From assembly GCA_017633255.1 (NCBI GenBank), contig JAGBPS010000026.1:1-64000 (forward strand): 64,000 bases of DNA. The letters run 5' to 3'. Shown here one piece after another: positions 51,767-61,097 of the stretch. The notes beneath the pieces are model-generated. The model was not told the origin of the DNA. It saw only the letters and a program-made list of their open reading frames with translations, and ran no database searches. This DNA comes from Bacteroidales bacterium. GTDB taxonomy: Bacteria > Bacteroidota > Bacteroidia > Bacteroidales > WCHB1-69. How positions within the stretch are numbered: position 1 is the first letter of the stretch; each line of letters opens with the position of its first letter. Made by a program: the position numbers and the translations under genes.

Positions 51767-54460
51767 ATGCAAAAGAAACTCTTCTTATTGGACGCTATGG
51801 CTCTGATTTACAGAGCATACTACGCTATGGTTAAATCCCCTCGCATCACTTCCAAAGGGGTGAATACTTCTGCCACTTTGGGCTTCACCAACACCTTGTA
51901 TGAGTTGTTGCGACAGGAACAGCCTACGCATATTGCGGTGGCTTTCGACACTGGAGCGCCCACCCTGCGTCATGCCGATTTTGCCGCCTATAAGGCCAAC
52001 CGTGAAGCTACTCCCGATGACATCATCAACTCGATACCTTATATCAAGAAGGTGATCGACGCTTTCAATATCCCCATGGTGATGATGGATGGCTACGAGG
52101 CGGACGATGTGATTGGAACCTTGGCGAAAAGAGCTGAGATAGAAGGTTTTCAGGTCTATATGATGACTTCCGACAAGGACTATGGCCAGCTGGTGTCTGA
52201 CAATATATATATGTATAAGCCCGCCAAGTTTGGTCAGCCTGCCCAAGTGGTGGATGTGGCCGGCATCTGTGAGAAGTATGGTATTAGTAAGCCCGAACAA
52301 CTGATTGACATTCTGGGTCTTTGGGGCGATGCGTCCGACAACATCCCTGGTGTGCCCGGGGTGGGAGAGGTGAAAGCCAAGAAGCTGATAGCCCAGTTTG
52401 GTTCTATCGAGAATATCTATGCCAATATTGATGAGGTGGGTAATCCCAAACTGAAGCAGGCACTCATTGAGAACCAGGAACAGGCGTTGACTTCCAAGAT
52501 GCTGGCTACCATTATCTTGGATGTGCCTGTGGAATACGATTTCGAGGCCATGAAGTACACTGGTCCCGACCCGCAAAAGCTGAAAGCGGTGTTCGATGAG
52601 TTGGAATTCCGTGCTTTGGCAAAACGTGTGTTCACGGACTTGTCACTGCCGACAAGTTCCAAAAAAGATGTGCCAGCAGCACAGCCGGATTTGTTTTCAG
52701 TACAGCAGGAAGTTTCTCAGCCAGAAGTGTTTTCTTCTCATAAAACATTTCAGACAAATCCGATTGAATGCTTGAAGATAAATAATTTCCAAGATGTAAA
52801 ATCGGATATTTCCCTAACTTCGACCCTCTTTTTTGATTGGATTATTGTCAATGAGAAAATTGCGGGTTTCGCTTTTTCCGCAGGAGCAGGCAAGGTGTAT
52901 TATCACCTGCTGGAGGATGCCGCTGAGTTCAAAAAACTGATGCAGTTTGTTTTTGAGAAGGAGCGATTGGTGGTATCGTATGCCATGAAGCAGACGTTCA
53001 AGTTCTTCCATGGGCTAAAGTTGAAAGAAAAAGCTACTTATTTTGATTTGCAGATTGCACATTATCTGATACAACCTGAAAATCAGCATAAGTTAGAAGT
53101 GTTGGCGGAAAGCTACTTGGATTATGAATTGATGGGGGAAACCGGAGAGTTGCATTTGCCTGTATGTGAGCATGTTGAAATATATGCCCAGCTGTATCCT
53201 GTTTTCAAGAAGGAATTGGAAGAGAACAAGCTGACCTCCTTGTTCAACGATGTGGAGATGCCCTTGGCGGCGGTGCTGGCGGATATGGAATATACGGGGG
53301 TGAAGCTGGATACGGAGGTGTTGCGTGAGAACTCACAAACCTTGGCCAAAGATATTGCGGATTTGGAGGAGCATATTTATGCCCTGGCGGGGCAGCAGTT
53401 CAATATCGGCTCGCCCAAACAGATGGGGGAGATCTTGTTTGAAAAGCTCAGGATTATCGAGAATGCCAAATTGACGAAAACCAAGCAGTATCAGACTGGC
53501 GAGGAGGTGCTGAACAAGCTCGTGAACAAGCATCCCATTGTGCCGTTGATTTTGGAATGGCGCACTCTGTCGAAGCTGAAGTCCACCTATATCGATGCCT
53601 TACCACAGCTGATCAATCCCAAGACGGGGCGCATTCATACCACTTTCAATCAGACCGTTACCTCTACAGGCCGTTTGAGTTCGGTGAACCCCAATCTGCA
53701 GAATATTCCTATCAGGACGGAGCGTGGACGGGATATCCGCAAGGCCTTTGTGGCACCGAGTGACGATTATGTCATCATGGCGGCGGACTATTCGCAGATT
53801 GAGTTGCGCATAGTGGCCCATGTTTGTGGCGATGAGCGCATGATTGACACTTTCCGGCAGCACAAGGACATTCACGCCTCGATGGCGGCGCATGTGTATC
53901 ATGTGGCCGAGGATGAGGTAACGAGCACGATGCGCCGTAATGCCAAAACGGTGAATTTCGGTATTCTGTATGGCATTTCAGCCTTTGGATTGGCCGAGAG
54001 ATTGCATATTCCTCAGAAGGAAGCCAGAGAATTGATTACGGATTATTTTGCCGGTTTCCCGAAAATCAGCCAGTATCTGTCAGAGACACTGGAATTTGCC
54101 CGTCAGAATGGCTATGTGGAAACCTTGTTGGGCCGCAGGCGTTACATCAAGGACATCACTTCGGCGAATGCCATTTTGCGTAAGGCGGCGGAGCGCAATG
54201 CCATCAATGCGCCCATTCAGGGCACGGCAGCCGACTTGATCAAGATTGCGATGGTACGTATCGCCCAAGCCATCAAGGAGCAGCAACTGGACTGCCGCAT
54301 GATTCTGCAGGTGCATGACGAATTGGTGTTCGAAGTACGGAAAACGGAGGTGGAGAAAATAAAAAGAACGGTACAGGAATTGATGAGCACTGCGCTGCAA
54401 CTGTCTGTACCGTTAGATGTGGATATCAATGAAGGCAAGAGCTGGTATGAAGCCCATTAG
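51767..54460 (+). CDS. polA: DNA polymerase I
   Basis: 897 residues from ATG 51767 (MQKKLFLLDAMALIYRAYYA). N-terminal 5'-3' exonuclease with acidic motifs (MDGYEADDVIGTLA, MTSDKDYGQLV, WGDASDNIPGVPGVG); C-terminal polymerase with motif A DYSQIELRI, motif B RRNAKTVNFGILYG and motif C LQVHDELVFEV. The middle 3'-5' exonuclease region (about 340-460) looks inactive: the expected DTE motif is replaced around FFDWIIVNEK, the second Asp motif reads SYAMKQTFKFF, and only the final FDLQIAHYL resembles the third. It fills gaps in repair and removes RNA primers. Confidence 0.95.
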   Translation: MQKKLFLLDAMALIYRAYYAMVKSPRITSKGVNTSATLGFTNTLYELLRQEQPTHIAVAFDTGAPTLRHADFAAYKANREATPDDIINSIPYIKKVIDAFNIPMVMMDGYEADDVIGTLAKRAEIEGFQVYMMTSDKDYGQLVSDNIYMYKPAKFGQPAQVVDVAGICEKYGISKPEQLIDILGLWGDASDNIPGVPGVGEVKAKKLIAQFGSIENIYANIDEVGNPKLKQALIENQEQALTSKMLATIILDVPVEYDFEAMKYTGPDPQKLKAVFDELEFRALAKRVFTDLSLPTSSKKDVPAAQPDLFSVQQEVSQPEVFSSHKTFQTNPIECLKINNFQDVKSDISLTSTLFFDWIIVNEKIAGFAFSAGAGKVYYHLLEDAAEFKKLMQFVFEKERLVVSYAMKQTFKFFHGLKLKEKATYFDLQIAHYLIQPENQHKLEVLAESYLDYELMGETGELHLPVCEHVEIYAQLYPVFKKELEENKLTSLFNDVEMPLAAVLADMEYTGVKLDTEVLRENSQTLAKDIADLEEHIYALAGQQFNIGSPKQMGEILFEKLRIIENAKLTKTKQYQTGEEVLNKLVNKHPIVPLILEWRTLSKLKSTYIDALPQLINPKTGRIHTTFNQTVTSTGRLSSVNPNLQNIPIRTERGRDIRKAFVAPSDDYVIMAADYSQIELRIVAHVCGDERMIDTFRQHKDIHASMAAHVYHVAEDEVTSTMRRNAKTVNFGILYGISAFGLAERLHIPQKEARELITDYFAGFPKISQYLSETLEFARQNGYVETLLGRRRYIKDITSANAILRKAAERNAINAPIQGTAADLIKIAMVRIAQAIKEQQLDCRMILQVHDELVFEVRKTEVEKIKRTVQELMSTALQLSVPLDVDINEGKSWYEAH

Positions 54461-54464
54461 CCGA

Positions 54465-54674
54465 CTATTTGCATTGGATACCTGTCTGTGATTCCTCGTC
54501 AAAATCGCTCATGGCGGAGCAATTCTTGTATGCTTTATCTAATTCCCGTTCAAATTCGGTGGCTTTTTCGACAGCGACACCGTTTTTGAGCAGTGTGCAT
54601 TTGCACATCTTGTTGCAGGACGACATGCCGGCAACCAAGGCGAGGGCAAAAAACAAAGCGACAACTTTCTTCAT
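54465..54674 (-). CDS. Small Cys-rich lipoprotein 3
   Basis: 69 residues from the Met at 54674 (MKKVVALFFALALVAG then MSSC lipobox). Mature part begins CNKMCKCT, then a charged region, KNCSAMSD and a final Cys one residue before the end. It shares the C-x-K-x-C-x-C-T pattern and the two later Cys with the two upstream genes. Last gene of a three-gene lipoprotein set; convergent with polA. No known family recognised. Confidence 0.75.
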   Translation of the reverse strand: MKKVVALFFALALVAGMSSCNKMCKCTLLKNGVAVEKATEFERELDKAYKNCSAMSDFDEESQTGIQCK

Positions 54675-54685
54675 TTTTTTTGATT

Positions 54686-54910
54686 TTATTTCTCGTAAAT
54701 GCAAGCTACCTGGCCACCAATGGCGTTTAAGCTTTTATTCTGACTATCCTCGTAAGCTTTGCAGGCTTTCTTGCTATTAGGCTGTTCGTAGGTGATAGAT
54801 CCCTCGTATTCAGGAATACCCGTTGTGGTACAGGTGCATTTTTTATTGCATGCACAAGCACAGATGGCAACAATGCCAATCAGGACGAAGATTTTCAGGA
54901 TGCTTTTCAT
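54686..54910 (-). CDS. Small Cys-rich lipoprotein 2
   Basis: 74 residues. Signal segment MKSILKIFVLIGIVAICA, then CNKKCTCTTTG, KKACKAYED in the middle and VACIYEK at the end. Same Cys spacing plan as its neighbours. The extra Cys residues before the predicted lipidated Cys (ICACAC) make the exact lipobox uncertain. Separated from gene 1 by 18 bp and from gene 3 by 11 bp. Confidence 0.75.
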   Translation of the reverse strand: MKSILKIFVLIGIVAICACACNKKCTCTTTGIPEYEGSITYEQPNSKKACKAYEDSQNKSLNAIGGQVACIYEK

Positions 54911-54928
54911 TATGCGGTAAATTGCGGT

Positions 54929-55162
54929 TTATCTATGACAAACAACGGAATCGTGGTATGTGCCAGTGTAAATCTGAACTTCTCTGACACCCTCAAGTGC
55001 TTTGCATTCCTTTGCGGTAGTAGGACCAACATTAAGGTTAGATATGGGTTCACGACCAGGGAATTCAACACGATAGAAAGTGCAATAGCAATTTTTCTTG
55101 CAGGAAGTAAAAGCGCCTCCTAATAAAAGCACAAAACCAAGAGCTAATAAAACTTTTTTCAT
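54929..55162 (-). CDS. Small Cys-rich lipoprotein 1
   Basis: 77 residues. Signal segment MKKVLLALGFVLLLGG then lipobox AFTSC. Mature part CKKNCYCTFYRVEF, later AKECKALEG and a final VVCHR. First of three tandem paralogs, all lipid-anchored and with C-x-K-x-C-x-C followed by two Cys that could form disulfides or bind metal. Function unknown. A promoter lies 21 bp upstream. Confidence 0.75.
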   Translation of the reverse strand: MKKVLLALGFVLLLGGAFTSCKKNCYCTFYRVEFPGREPISNLNVGPTTAKECKALEGVREVQIYTGTYHDSVVCHR

Positions 55163-55182
55163 AGTTTATGAATTTTGAACGA

Positions 55183-55190
55183 CAAAGATA
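55183..55190 (-). promoter_or_regulatory. -7 promoter element of the lipoprotein set
   Basis: Reads TATCTTTG on the minus strand between meaB and the first lipoprotein, so the set can be transcribed apart from meaB. Confidence 0.6.
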
Positions 55191-55227
55191 AGAAAAAAAA
55201 TGGAAATAGCGAAGCAGAGCTTAAAAA

Positions 55228-56295
55228 TTAGTCTTTTAATTTAATTAGTTGATGGCCAGCCTGATATGGAGATATTTTCTTCTCCGTTATCAATTCGGTA
55301 AGTTCCGCAATCTTGTTTTTTATCGTATTGTCGGAATAAAAATTGTTTTTGATGCTAAAATCTACCCAGTCGTAAAAAGTGGTGATGAGCTGTTGGTCGC
55401 GCTGTTTGAAAAACCATCCGTTGTCTTTGGTGAGGTCGGTGAACTGGCAAATCATGTCCCAAACTTTTTCGATGCCCTGGTTGTTGAGGGCGGAGCAAGT
55501 ATCCACGAGGGGCACCCATTGGTTGTCGTTGGGAGGGAAGAGTTTGAGGGCGGAGCTGTACTGGGCTTTGGCGGCGGTGGCCTGGCTCAGGTTGTCGCCA
55601 TCGGCTTTGTTAATAACCAGTGCATCAGCCATTTCCATGATACCCCGCTTGATGCCCTGCAGTTCATCGCCGGCACCTGCCAGCATCAGCAGCAGGAAGA
55701 AATCGACCATGGACTTGACGATGGTTTCGGACTGGCCCACGCCGACGGTCTCGATGAGGATCACGTCGAAGCCACCGGCCTCGCAGAGGATGGTGGTCTC
55801 ACGGGTTTTGCGGGCCACACCACCCAGAGTCAGTCCCGAAGGGGTGGGGCGGATGAAGGCGTTGGGGTCGGCAGAAAGGTGCTCCATACGTGTTTTGTCA
55901 CCCAGAATGCTGCCCTTGGAACGTTCGCTGCTGGGGTCGATAGCCAATACCGCTACCTTGTGCCCCTTGCCAGTAAGAAACTGTCCGAAACTTTCGATGA
56001 AGGTACTTTTGCCAACACCCGGAACACCGGTAATACCCACTCTGATGGAGTTGCCAGAGTAGGGCAGGCACTGTTCAATGACCGCCTGGGCTTTGTCGAA
56101 ATGCTCGGGATTGCTGCTCTCCACCAAAGTGATGGCCTGGCTGAGAATCACGCGGTCGTGGGCCAGAATGCCTTTGACATAATCCTCTACTTCCATAGCC
56201 CGGCGGCTGGCTTTTTGGCGTTTGAAATAGGGGTTGACCTGTGCGGGTTGTTCAATGCCTTCTTGAACAGATAATGCGGATTTGAATTCTTCCAT
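55228..56295 (-). CDS. meaB: Methylmalonyl-CoA mutase-associated GTPase MeaB
   Basis: 355 residues. G3E-family GTPase that protects and loads the B12-dependent methylmalonyl-CoA mutase. P-loop [32 protein letters not shown] (switch region), [10 protein letters not shown], and NKAD as the G4 motif. The C-terminal helical arm for dimerisation is present. The mutase subunits are not in this window, so the gene is separated from its client. It starts 15 bp after the glycosyltransferase-type gene and may be the last gene of that transcript. Confidence 0.93.
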   Translation of the reverse strand: MEEFKSALSVQEGIEQPAQVNPYFKRQKASRRAMEVEDYVKGILAHDRVILSQAITLVESSNPEHFDKAQAVIEQCLPYSGNSIRVGITGVPGVGKSTFIESFGQFLTGKGHKVAVLAIDPSSERSKGSILGDKTRMEHLSADPNAFIRPTPSGLTLGGVARKTRETTILCEAGGFDVILIETVGVGQSETIVKSMVDFFLLLMLAGAGDELQGIKRGIMEMADALVINKADGDNLSQATAAKAQYSSALKLFPPNDNQWVPLVDTCSALNNQGIEKVWDMICQFTDLTKDNGWFFKQRDQQLITTFYDWVDFSIKNNFYSDNTIKNKIAELTELITEKKISPYQAGHQLIKLKD

Positions 56296-56310
56296 GTGTC
56301 TTTCGTGGTT

Positions 56311-58194
56311 TTAAGGTATTCGTAGGGTATCTGTAGTTGGTGTAATCATGTTGCTGATGCTGAATCCCAACGGATTCAGACCTGTTTCTTGAATATGGAC
56401 ATGGGTCACTTTCTCATGCCTGTCAGAGGACAGCACTGTGACAGCTTTTGTCTGGGCTGAGTCAGTGCCCGTATATAAATTGTAAAACAGCACATAATTC
56501 TTGGAGGGAGAATAGTAATAAATATCCGCTTCGTCAGCCTGGCTGTTGAGAATATTGCATGCGTCCATTTGTGTAATATGGGAAAATGCCAACAACAGCT
56601 CTCCTTGTTTTTTGCTTTCTGTGGCTTGGACAAAGTAAAGGGGATTGTCGGGAGATTCCTCGTATTGTTGCATGAGGTTTTCCTGAAGAGAGGAAAAGTT
56701 GTAATGCCGTTCGGTGAGTTTCATGATAAGTTGTTCGAAATCGGTGGATAATTCATCACTGATGCTGAAAGCTGTTTCAGAAGTGTGATGCAGCTGTTCG
56801 TCATAAATGAGGGCATTTTCGGGGATGTTGTCAAACCCGTTTTTTTCGGCAATAAGTTGTATGGTGGTAACCCTGTTCTGGCTTTTCTCCCACTCTTTAC
56901 TGGCCAAATCATTCATATAGTAGGATAATACAGAGCCTGCGAAAAACAGTAGGCAACAAATGAGTCGGACCAACAGCCTCAGGTGTTTTGTTGGAAAAGC
57001 TTTTAATAATGCGGTCATCAGAAGAGCAATCGTCAGCATGATGCCGAAATAGGAATAGAAAGAGGTGATATAGCCCGGCATGAAGAACCATTCCGTATTG
57101 TATTTCTCACTGATGGCGATTAAAAAATGTGCGGAGAAAGCGAAAATCATCGCGGCAACAACCCCTATAATGATGGCTGACCATGAAATCTTCTTAAAAT
57201 AGTCCTTTCGGGTCAGGAACCACAAGATGCCGCATTGTATCAGCGCATTGACATAGGCAACGACAGGGGCATGGGTAAGAATGAAACCCAGATTGTTGTA
57301 ATGACCTGATACTAATGGGGAATTGGCTGCCATCATCTCCTTGGTTTCATCTAAGCCGTAAGTTCCGCAGGGCATGGCGTAAAAAGTGCAATTATGCAAG
57401 ATCTGGAAAAAGTTGCCGATATCTAGCTGATTGGCAGAAGCGTTGCCACTGTATGGATTGTCGTATCCCAGGTGGTGATTCAGATAATAACGGTACGCCA
57501 TATAGCAGACCGTGTAAATTATCAGGGCAAGTGCGTATGGAATTAGCTCCAGATACAAAGGTTTGGTCTTCAACATGTTTGCAAAACCTGATTTTCGCCA
57601 GTGGTAACAGAAGACAGCAAAGCAAAATAGCAGTGCGAAGACAAGATATTCTTCGTAGAACAGAAAAGACAGGAAAAACAGCAGGGCACTGACCAGGATT
57701 CTCCAATATCCTTTTCTTTCAACATAATTGATGAAAAACAGAATTCCCGCTAAAAACAATGTCAAGCTGAAAGAAAAATAGAAAGGATATGCGGCAGGGG
57801 GGTAGTGCCAACCTGTCCCGATAAGGGGAAAGGACAGAAGCAGCAACAAGGTGAGCAGGCCTAATTTACCGGAACGGAATATTCTGTATATAACGTATGC
57901 GAAAAGCAGATAACAGATAAGCAGAGAAGAGTATTGCACGAATTTGGTCCATACGAAGCTGTCGATGAAGTAGGGTGTGTAATACAAATATCTGGTAATC
58001 AGAAAGTAAAATCGGCCTGAATATTGTGCGAAATATTGTGCATCCACATACAAAGCTTTGAGTCCGTCTCGAGCCACATTGTAATAGTGGAAATCGTCGG
58101 CAGTGGTGAAGCCCACATAAAAAAACGGCAGGAGAGTCAGCACCGCTGTGGCGGTGTATGCCAGAAACCAGAATGCTTTCTCTCGTTTACTCAT
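56311..58194 (-). CDS. GT-C-like polytopic membrane protein 2
   Basis: 627 residues with about a dozen membrane helices in the first ~430 residues and a C-terminal soluble domain. The first loop has an acidic pair (VGFTTADDFHYYN), the hallmark position of GT-C glycosyltransferases that use lipid-linked sugars. Paralog of the gene upstream, with nearly identical first ~30 codons. With the GtrB-like enzyme encoded first, it may transfer a sugar from a polyprenyl carrier to a periplasmic acceptor. Family assignment (DUF6056-like) is tentative. Confidence 0.75.
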   Translation of the reverse strand: MSKREKAFWFLAYTATAVLTLLPFFYVGFTTADDFHYYNVARDGLKALYVDAQYFAQYSGRFYFLITRYLYYTPYFIDSFVWTKFVQYSSLLICYLLFAYVIYRIFRSGKLGLLTLLLLLSFPLIGTGWHYPPAAYPFYFSFSLTLFLAGILFFINYVERKGYWRILVSALLFFLSFLFYEEYLVFALLFCFAVFCYHWRKSGFANMLKTKPLYLELIPYALALIIYTVCYMAYRYYLNHHLGYDNPYSGNASANQLDIGNFFQILHNCTFYAMPCGTYGLDETKEMMAANSPLVSGHYNNLGFILTHAPVVAYVNALIQCGILWFLTRKDYFKKISWSAIIIGVVAAMIFAFSAHFLIAISEKYNTEWFFMPGYITSFYSYFGIMLTIALLMTALLKAFPTKHLRLLVRLICCLLFFAGSVLSYYMNDLASKEWEKSQNRVTTIQLIAEKNGFDNIPENALIYDEQLHHTSETAFSISDELSTDFEQLIMKLTERHYNFSSLQENLMQQYEESPDNPLYFVQATESKKQGELLLAFSHITQMDACNILNSQADEADIYYYSPSKNYVLFYNLYTGTDSAQTKAVTVLSSDRHEKVTHVHIQETGLNPLGFSISNMITPTTDTLRIP

Positions 58195-60103
58195 GGGGTG
58201 TTATTTCTTGGATGGTATGATTAAGGTGTCGCTGCTTGGCGTAATCATATCGCTGATATTGAAGTTGAAAGGACTCATGCCCTGCTCCTGAAGATGTACA
58301 TGGGTGAGTTTCTGATGCGGATCGCTGCTGTTCACACTGATGGATTTAATGCGAACTGAATCTGTCTGGAAACCAAGTGTATAGAACAAAGTGTAGTTTT
58401 TGGTCGGAGAATAATAGAAAATATCGGCATCATCAGACATCGATTTCAAAATGTTGGTGCTGTCGATTTGGGAGATATGCGAGAATACGACTAAAAGTTC
58501 GTTGTTTTTCTGATTTTCAACGGCTTGTATGAAATACAAAGGAGCCTCTTGCTTGCTTGTCAGATCGTTGAAAAGCGTTTGCAGGTCCTGAGAGAAACTG
58601 AAATTTTTTCCAGCGCGCCAGTTGATGTTTTTCTCCAAGTCGAAAGTATTATTACATATGCTGAAACCCAGGTCGGAGGTGTGATGCAGGGCTTCAGTAT
58701 AGATGAGGGCACCTTCGGGTATTTTCTCAAAGAAACCGTCTTGTGCCATCAGCTGGATGACCGTCATTCGGTTCTGGCTTCGTTCCCAGGCGCGGCTGAG
58801 GTGTTCGTTGGTGTAGGTGTTCACTATCGAAAATCCGAAGAGCAACACGCACCAACCAAGGACGATGATTTTTTTCACTGTGGCTGATGAAACGGCTTTC
58901 AGGCTTGCCCCCACAACCAAAGCAATGGCCAGCATCATGCCAAAATAAGAATAAAAGGTGGTGACATAGGCTTTCATTGAGCGGTACCAGTCAGCATTGT
59001 ATTTGTCGGCAATGGCAATCAAGGTGTGAGCCGAGAATGCGAAAACCAATGCAACGAGGATGCCGATAAGGATTTTTTTCCATGAAAGTTTTTGAAAATC
59101 TGTTTTATATGTCAGGAACCAAAGGATGCCACATTGTATCAGGGCATTGATATAGGCCACGGCCGAGGCATGGGTGAGGATGAAGAACAGATTGTCGTAA
59201 TGTCCGGCGATGAATAGGGAGTTTTCTGCTACCATAGCCGTGTCTAAACTGTATATTCTGCCAGGTAGTGTATAAATGGTGCATTGGTAGATGATGCGGA
59301 AGAAATGCGACAGGCTAAAATTAGCAGACAGAGCAGCTCCTTCGTATAGATGAAAGTCGGGTATAGTTCGCACGAGATATTGTCGGTAGCCGACATAACA
59401 GCCTACGTAGGCTACAGAAACGATGAAATATGGAATAAGTTCTTGATAGAGCTGCTTGTTTTTCAGCATGTTGACAAAACCAAACTGCTTCCAGTTGCGG
59501 ATGAGAATGTAGGCGCAGAACAGGAGGGCGAAAATCAGATAGGTTTCGTAAAATAGGTAAGCGCATAAAAACAAAATGGCACTGATAATCACTCGCCAAT
59601 AGCCTTTGCGTTCAGTATAGTTGAGGAACAGCAGCACACCCAGCATGAAAAGCAGAAAGCTGAAATGAAAATAGAAATTGAAAGCGGTGGGAGGGCAGAA
59701 ACGGCCGGAGTCGATAGCGGTGTTGAAAATGAGGAGTAAGAGGGTCAGTGCACCGAGTCGTTGGGATTTGAAAATCCGTATGACAAGGTAGGTGAAAAGA
59801 AGATAACAGGCTAATAAGGAAGAGTATTGGACGAATTTGGCCCAGACGAAACTGTCGAAAAGATAGGGGACGTAATAGAAAATCTTGGTAATGAGGAAGT
59901 AAAAACGGCCGGCGCCGTGGGCGTAGGCTTCGGCGTCCATCATCCAGTAGTCCCAGTTCTGCTGGGCGGTGTTGAAGTATTGGAAGTCGTCGGAGGTGGT
60001 GAAGCCCACATGGAAAAACGGCAGGAGGGTCAGCACCGCTGTGGCGGCGTATGCCAGAAACCAGAATACTTTCTCTTGCTTACTCATGGGGTGTTATTTC
60101 TTG
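58108..60103. repeat. 103-bp near-identical block at the two GT-C gene starts
   Basis: 58108-58210 and 60001-60103 differ at about 7 of 103 positions and span the same junction in both cases: the last bases of the preceding gene and the first ~30 codons of each paralog. Similarity elsewhere in the two genes is clearly lower, which points to recent duplication of the junction or gene conversion. Confidence 0.8.
58201..60087 (-). CDS. GT-C-like polytopic membrane protein 1
   Basis: 628 residues, same plan as the downstream paralog: acidic first loop (VGFTTSDDFQYFN), multiple membrane helices and a C-terminal soluble domain ending SSDTLIIPSKK. Start overlaps the end of the GtrB-like gene by eight bases; six bases separate it from paralog 2. 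The paralogs differ most in the soluble domain, suggesting different acceptors. Confidence 0.75.
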   Translation of the reverse strand: MSKQEKVFWFLAYAATAVLTLLPFFHVGFTTSDDFQYFNTAQQNWDYWMMDAEAYAHGAGRFYFLITKIFYYVPYLFDSFVWAKFVQYSSLLACYLLFTYLVIRIFKSQRLGALTLLLLIFNTAIDSGRFCPPTAFNFYFHFSFLLFMLGVLLFLNYTERKGYWRVIISAILFLCAYLFYETYLIFALLFCAYILIRNWKQFGFVNMLKNKQLYQELIPYFIVSVAYVGCYVGYRQYLVRTIPDFHLYEGAALSANFSLSHFFRIIYQCTIYTLPGRIYSLDTAMVAENSLFIAGHYDNLFFILTHASAVAYINALIQCGILWFLTYKTDFQKLSWKKILIGILVALVFAFSAHTLIAIADKYNADWYRSMKAYVTTFYSYFGMMLAIALVVGASLKAVSSATVKKIIVLGWCVLLFGFSIVNTYTNEHLSRAWERSQNRMTVIQLMAQDGFFEKIPEGALIYTEALHHTSDLGFSICNNTFDLEKNINWRAGKNFSFSQDLQTLFNDLTSKQEAPLYFIQAVENQKNNELLVVFSHISQIDSTNILKSMSDDADIFYYSPTKNYTLFYTLGFQTDSVRIKSISVNSSDPHQKLTHVHLQEQGMSPFNFNISDMITPSSDTLIIPSKK

Positions 60104-61021
60104 AATGACATAAATCGGGCGTTGCTTCACCTCGTCGAAGACGAAGCCGATGTAATAGCCTATGGCGCCGGTGACGAAAAGCTGGATGCCGGCGAAGGCG
60201 CAGAGGAATATGATCAGGGTGGTGTAGCCCGACACGGGTGTGTCCACAATCCACATGACGATGGAGTATATGATAAGGATGATACTCAGAAGAACGAATA
60301 TCAGGCCCGAATAAATACCGATTTTGAGCGGAGTTTTGGAGAAGGAGGCGATGGCAGTGAAGGAAAATTTCAGCAATTTCCACAGGGAGTATTTGCTTTC
60401 TCCCGCAGCGCGCGGAGGGGCTTCGTATGTCAGAGAGGCTTTCTCGAATCCGATGATCTGGATGATGCCTCGCAGGAAGCGGGTGCGCTCGCGATAGTCG
60501 CTGCGCAACACATTGATTACCCGCTGTGACAGCAGGAAGAAGTCGGAGGCACCGGGTTGCAGTTGCGCATCGGAGATTTTGTTGATGAAACGGTAAAACA
60601 GGCGGGAGCTGATGTTTTTGGACTGGCCTCCGTCGGCGCGTTCGGTGCGCATCATGGTAATGACGTCCTTGCCCTGCCGGTATTGTTCAAACATTTGTGG
60701 CAACAGGATGGGCGGGTGTTGCAGGTCGCTGTCCATGCATACGGCGGCTTCTCCCCGGCAGTGGTCGAGTCCGGCGAGCATGGCTGCCTCGTGGCCGAAG
60801 TTGCGGGAGAAGTGGATGACCCGCACTCGTTGGTCTTTCTCCATCAGTTGTTGCAGTACCTGACGGCTGTTGTCGCGGCTGCCGTCGTTGACGAAAAGTA
60901 TCTCGAAGTCGGTGGTTTCGCTCATGCTGTCGAGCACAGCGGACATTTCCTGATGAAAAAGCGGCAGAACCGTTTCTTCATTATAAACCGACACGATGAT
61001 GGAGTATAGGGGTCTTTGCAT
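60080..61021 (-). CDS. GtrB-type polyprenyl-phosphate glycosyltransferase (GT2)
   Basis: 313 residues. N-terminal GT2 domain: YSIIVSVYNEETVLPLF, FVNDGSRDNS and the metal-binding DSDLQHPP; RGIIQIIGF and R-A-G-E-S-K-Y motif in the acceptor loop; then two membrane helices (IGIYSGLIFVLLSIILIIYS and LFVTGAIGYYIG). These enzymes put glucose or a similar sugar on undecaprenyl phosphate at the inner membrane. Followed by two GT-C-like proteins; no GtrA-type flippase gene is adjacent. Confidence 0.9.
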   Translation of the reverse strand: MQRPLYSIIVSVYNEETVLPLFHQEMSAVLDSMSETTDFEILFVNDGSRDNSRQVLQQLMEKDQRVRVIHFSRNFGHEAAMLAGLDHCRGEAAVCMDSDLQHPPILLPQMFEQYRQGKDVITMMRTERADGGQSKNISSRLFYRFINKISDAQLQPGASDFFLLSQRVINVLRSDYRERTRFLRGIIQIIGFEKASLTYEAPPRAAGESKYSLWKLLKFSFTAIASFSKTPLKIGIYSGLIFVLLSIILIIYSIVMWIVDTPVSGYTTLIIFLCAFAGIQLFVTGAIGYYIGFVFDEVKQRPIYVIQEITPHE

Positions 61022-61045
61022 GTTATTTCAACTATAATGAAACTG

Positions 61046-61053
61046 CAAAGTTA
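61046..61053 (-). promoter_or_regulatory. -7 promoter element of the gtrB-type operon
   Basis: Reads TAACTTTG then C on the minus strand, about 25 bp before the start codon. Confidence 0.55.
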
Positions 61054-61097
61054 CATAATTTTCCCGAGATACGTGTGAATTTGAAGAAATTTTAGGG

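Noticed and set aside
55249..56274. Plus-strand open frame opposite meaB
   Set aside because: Shadow of MeaB, whose P-loop and switch motifs are complete on the minus strand.
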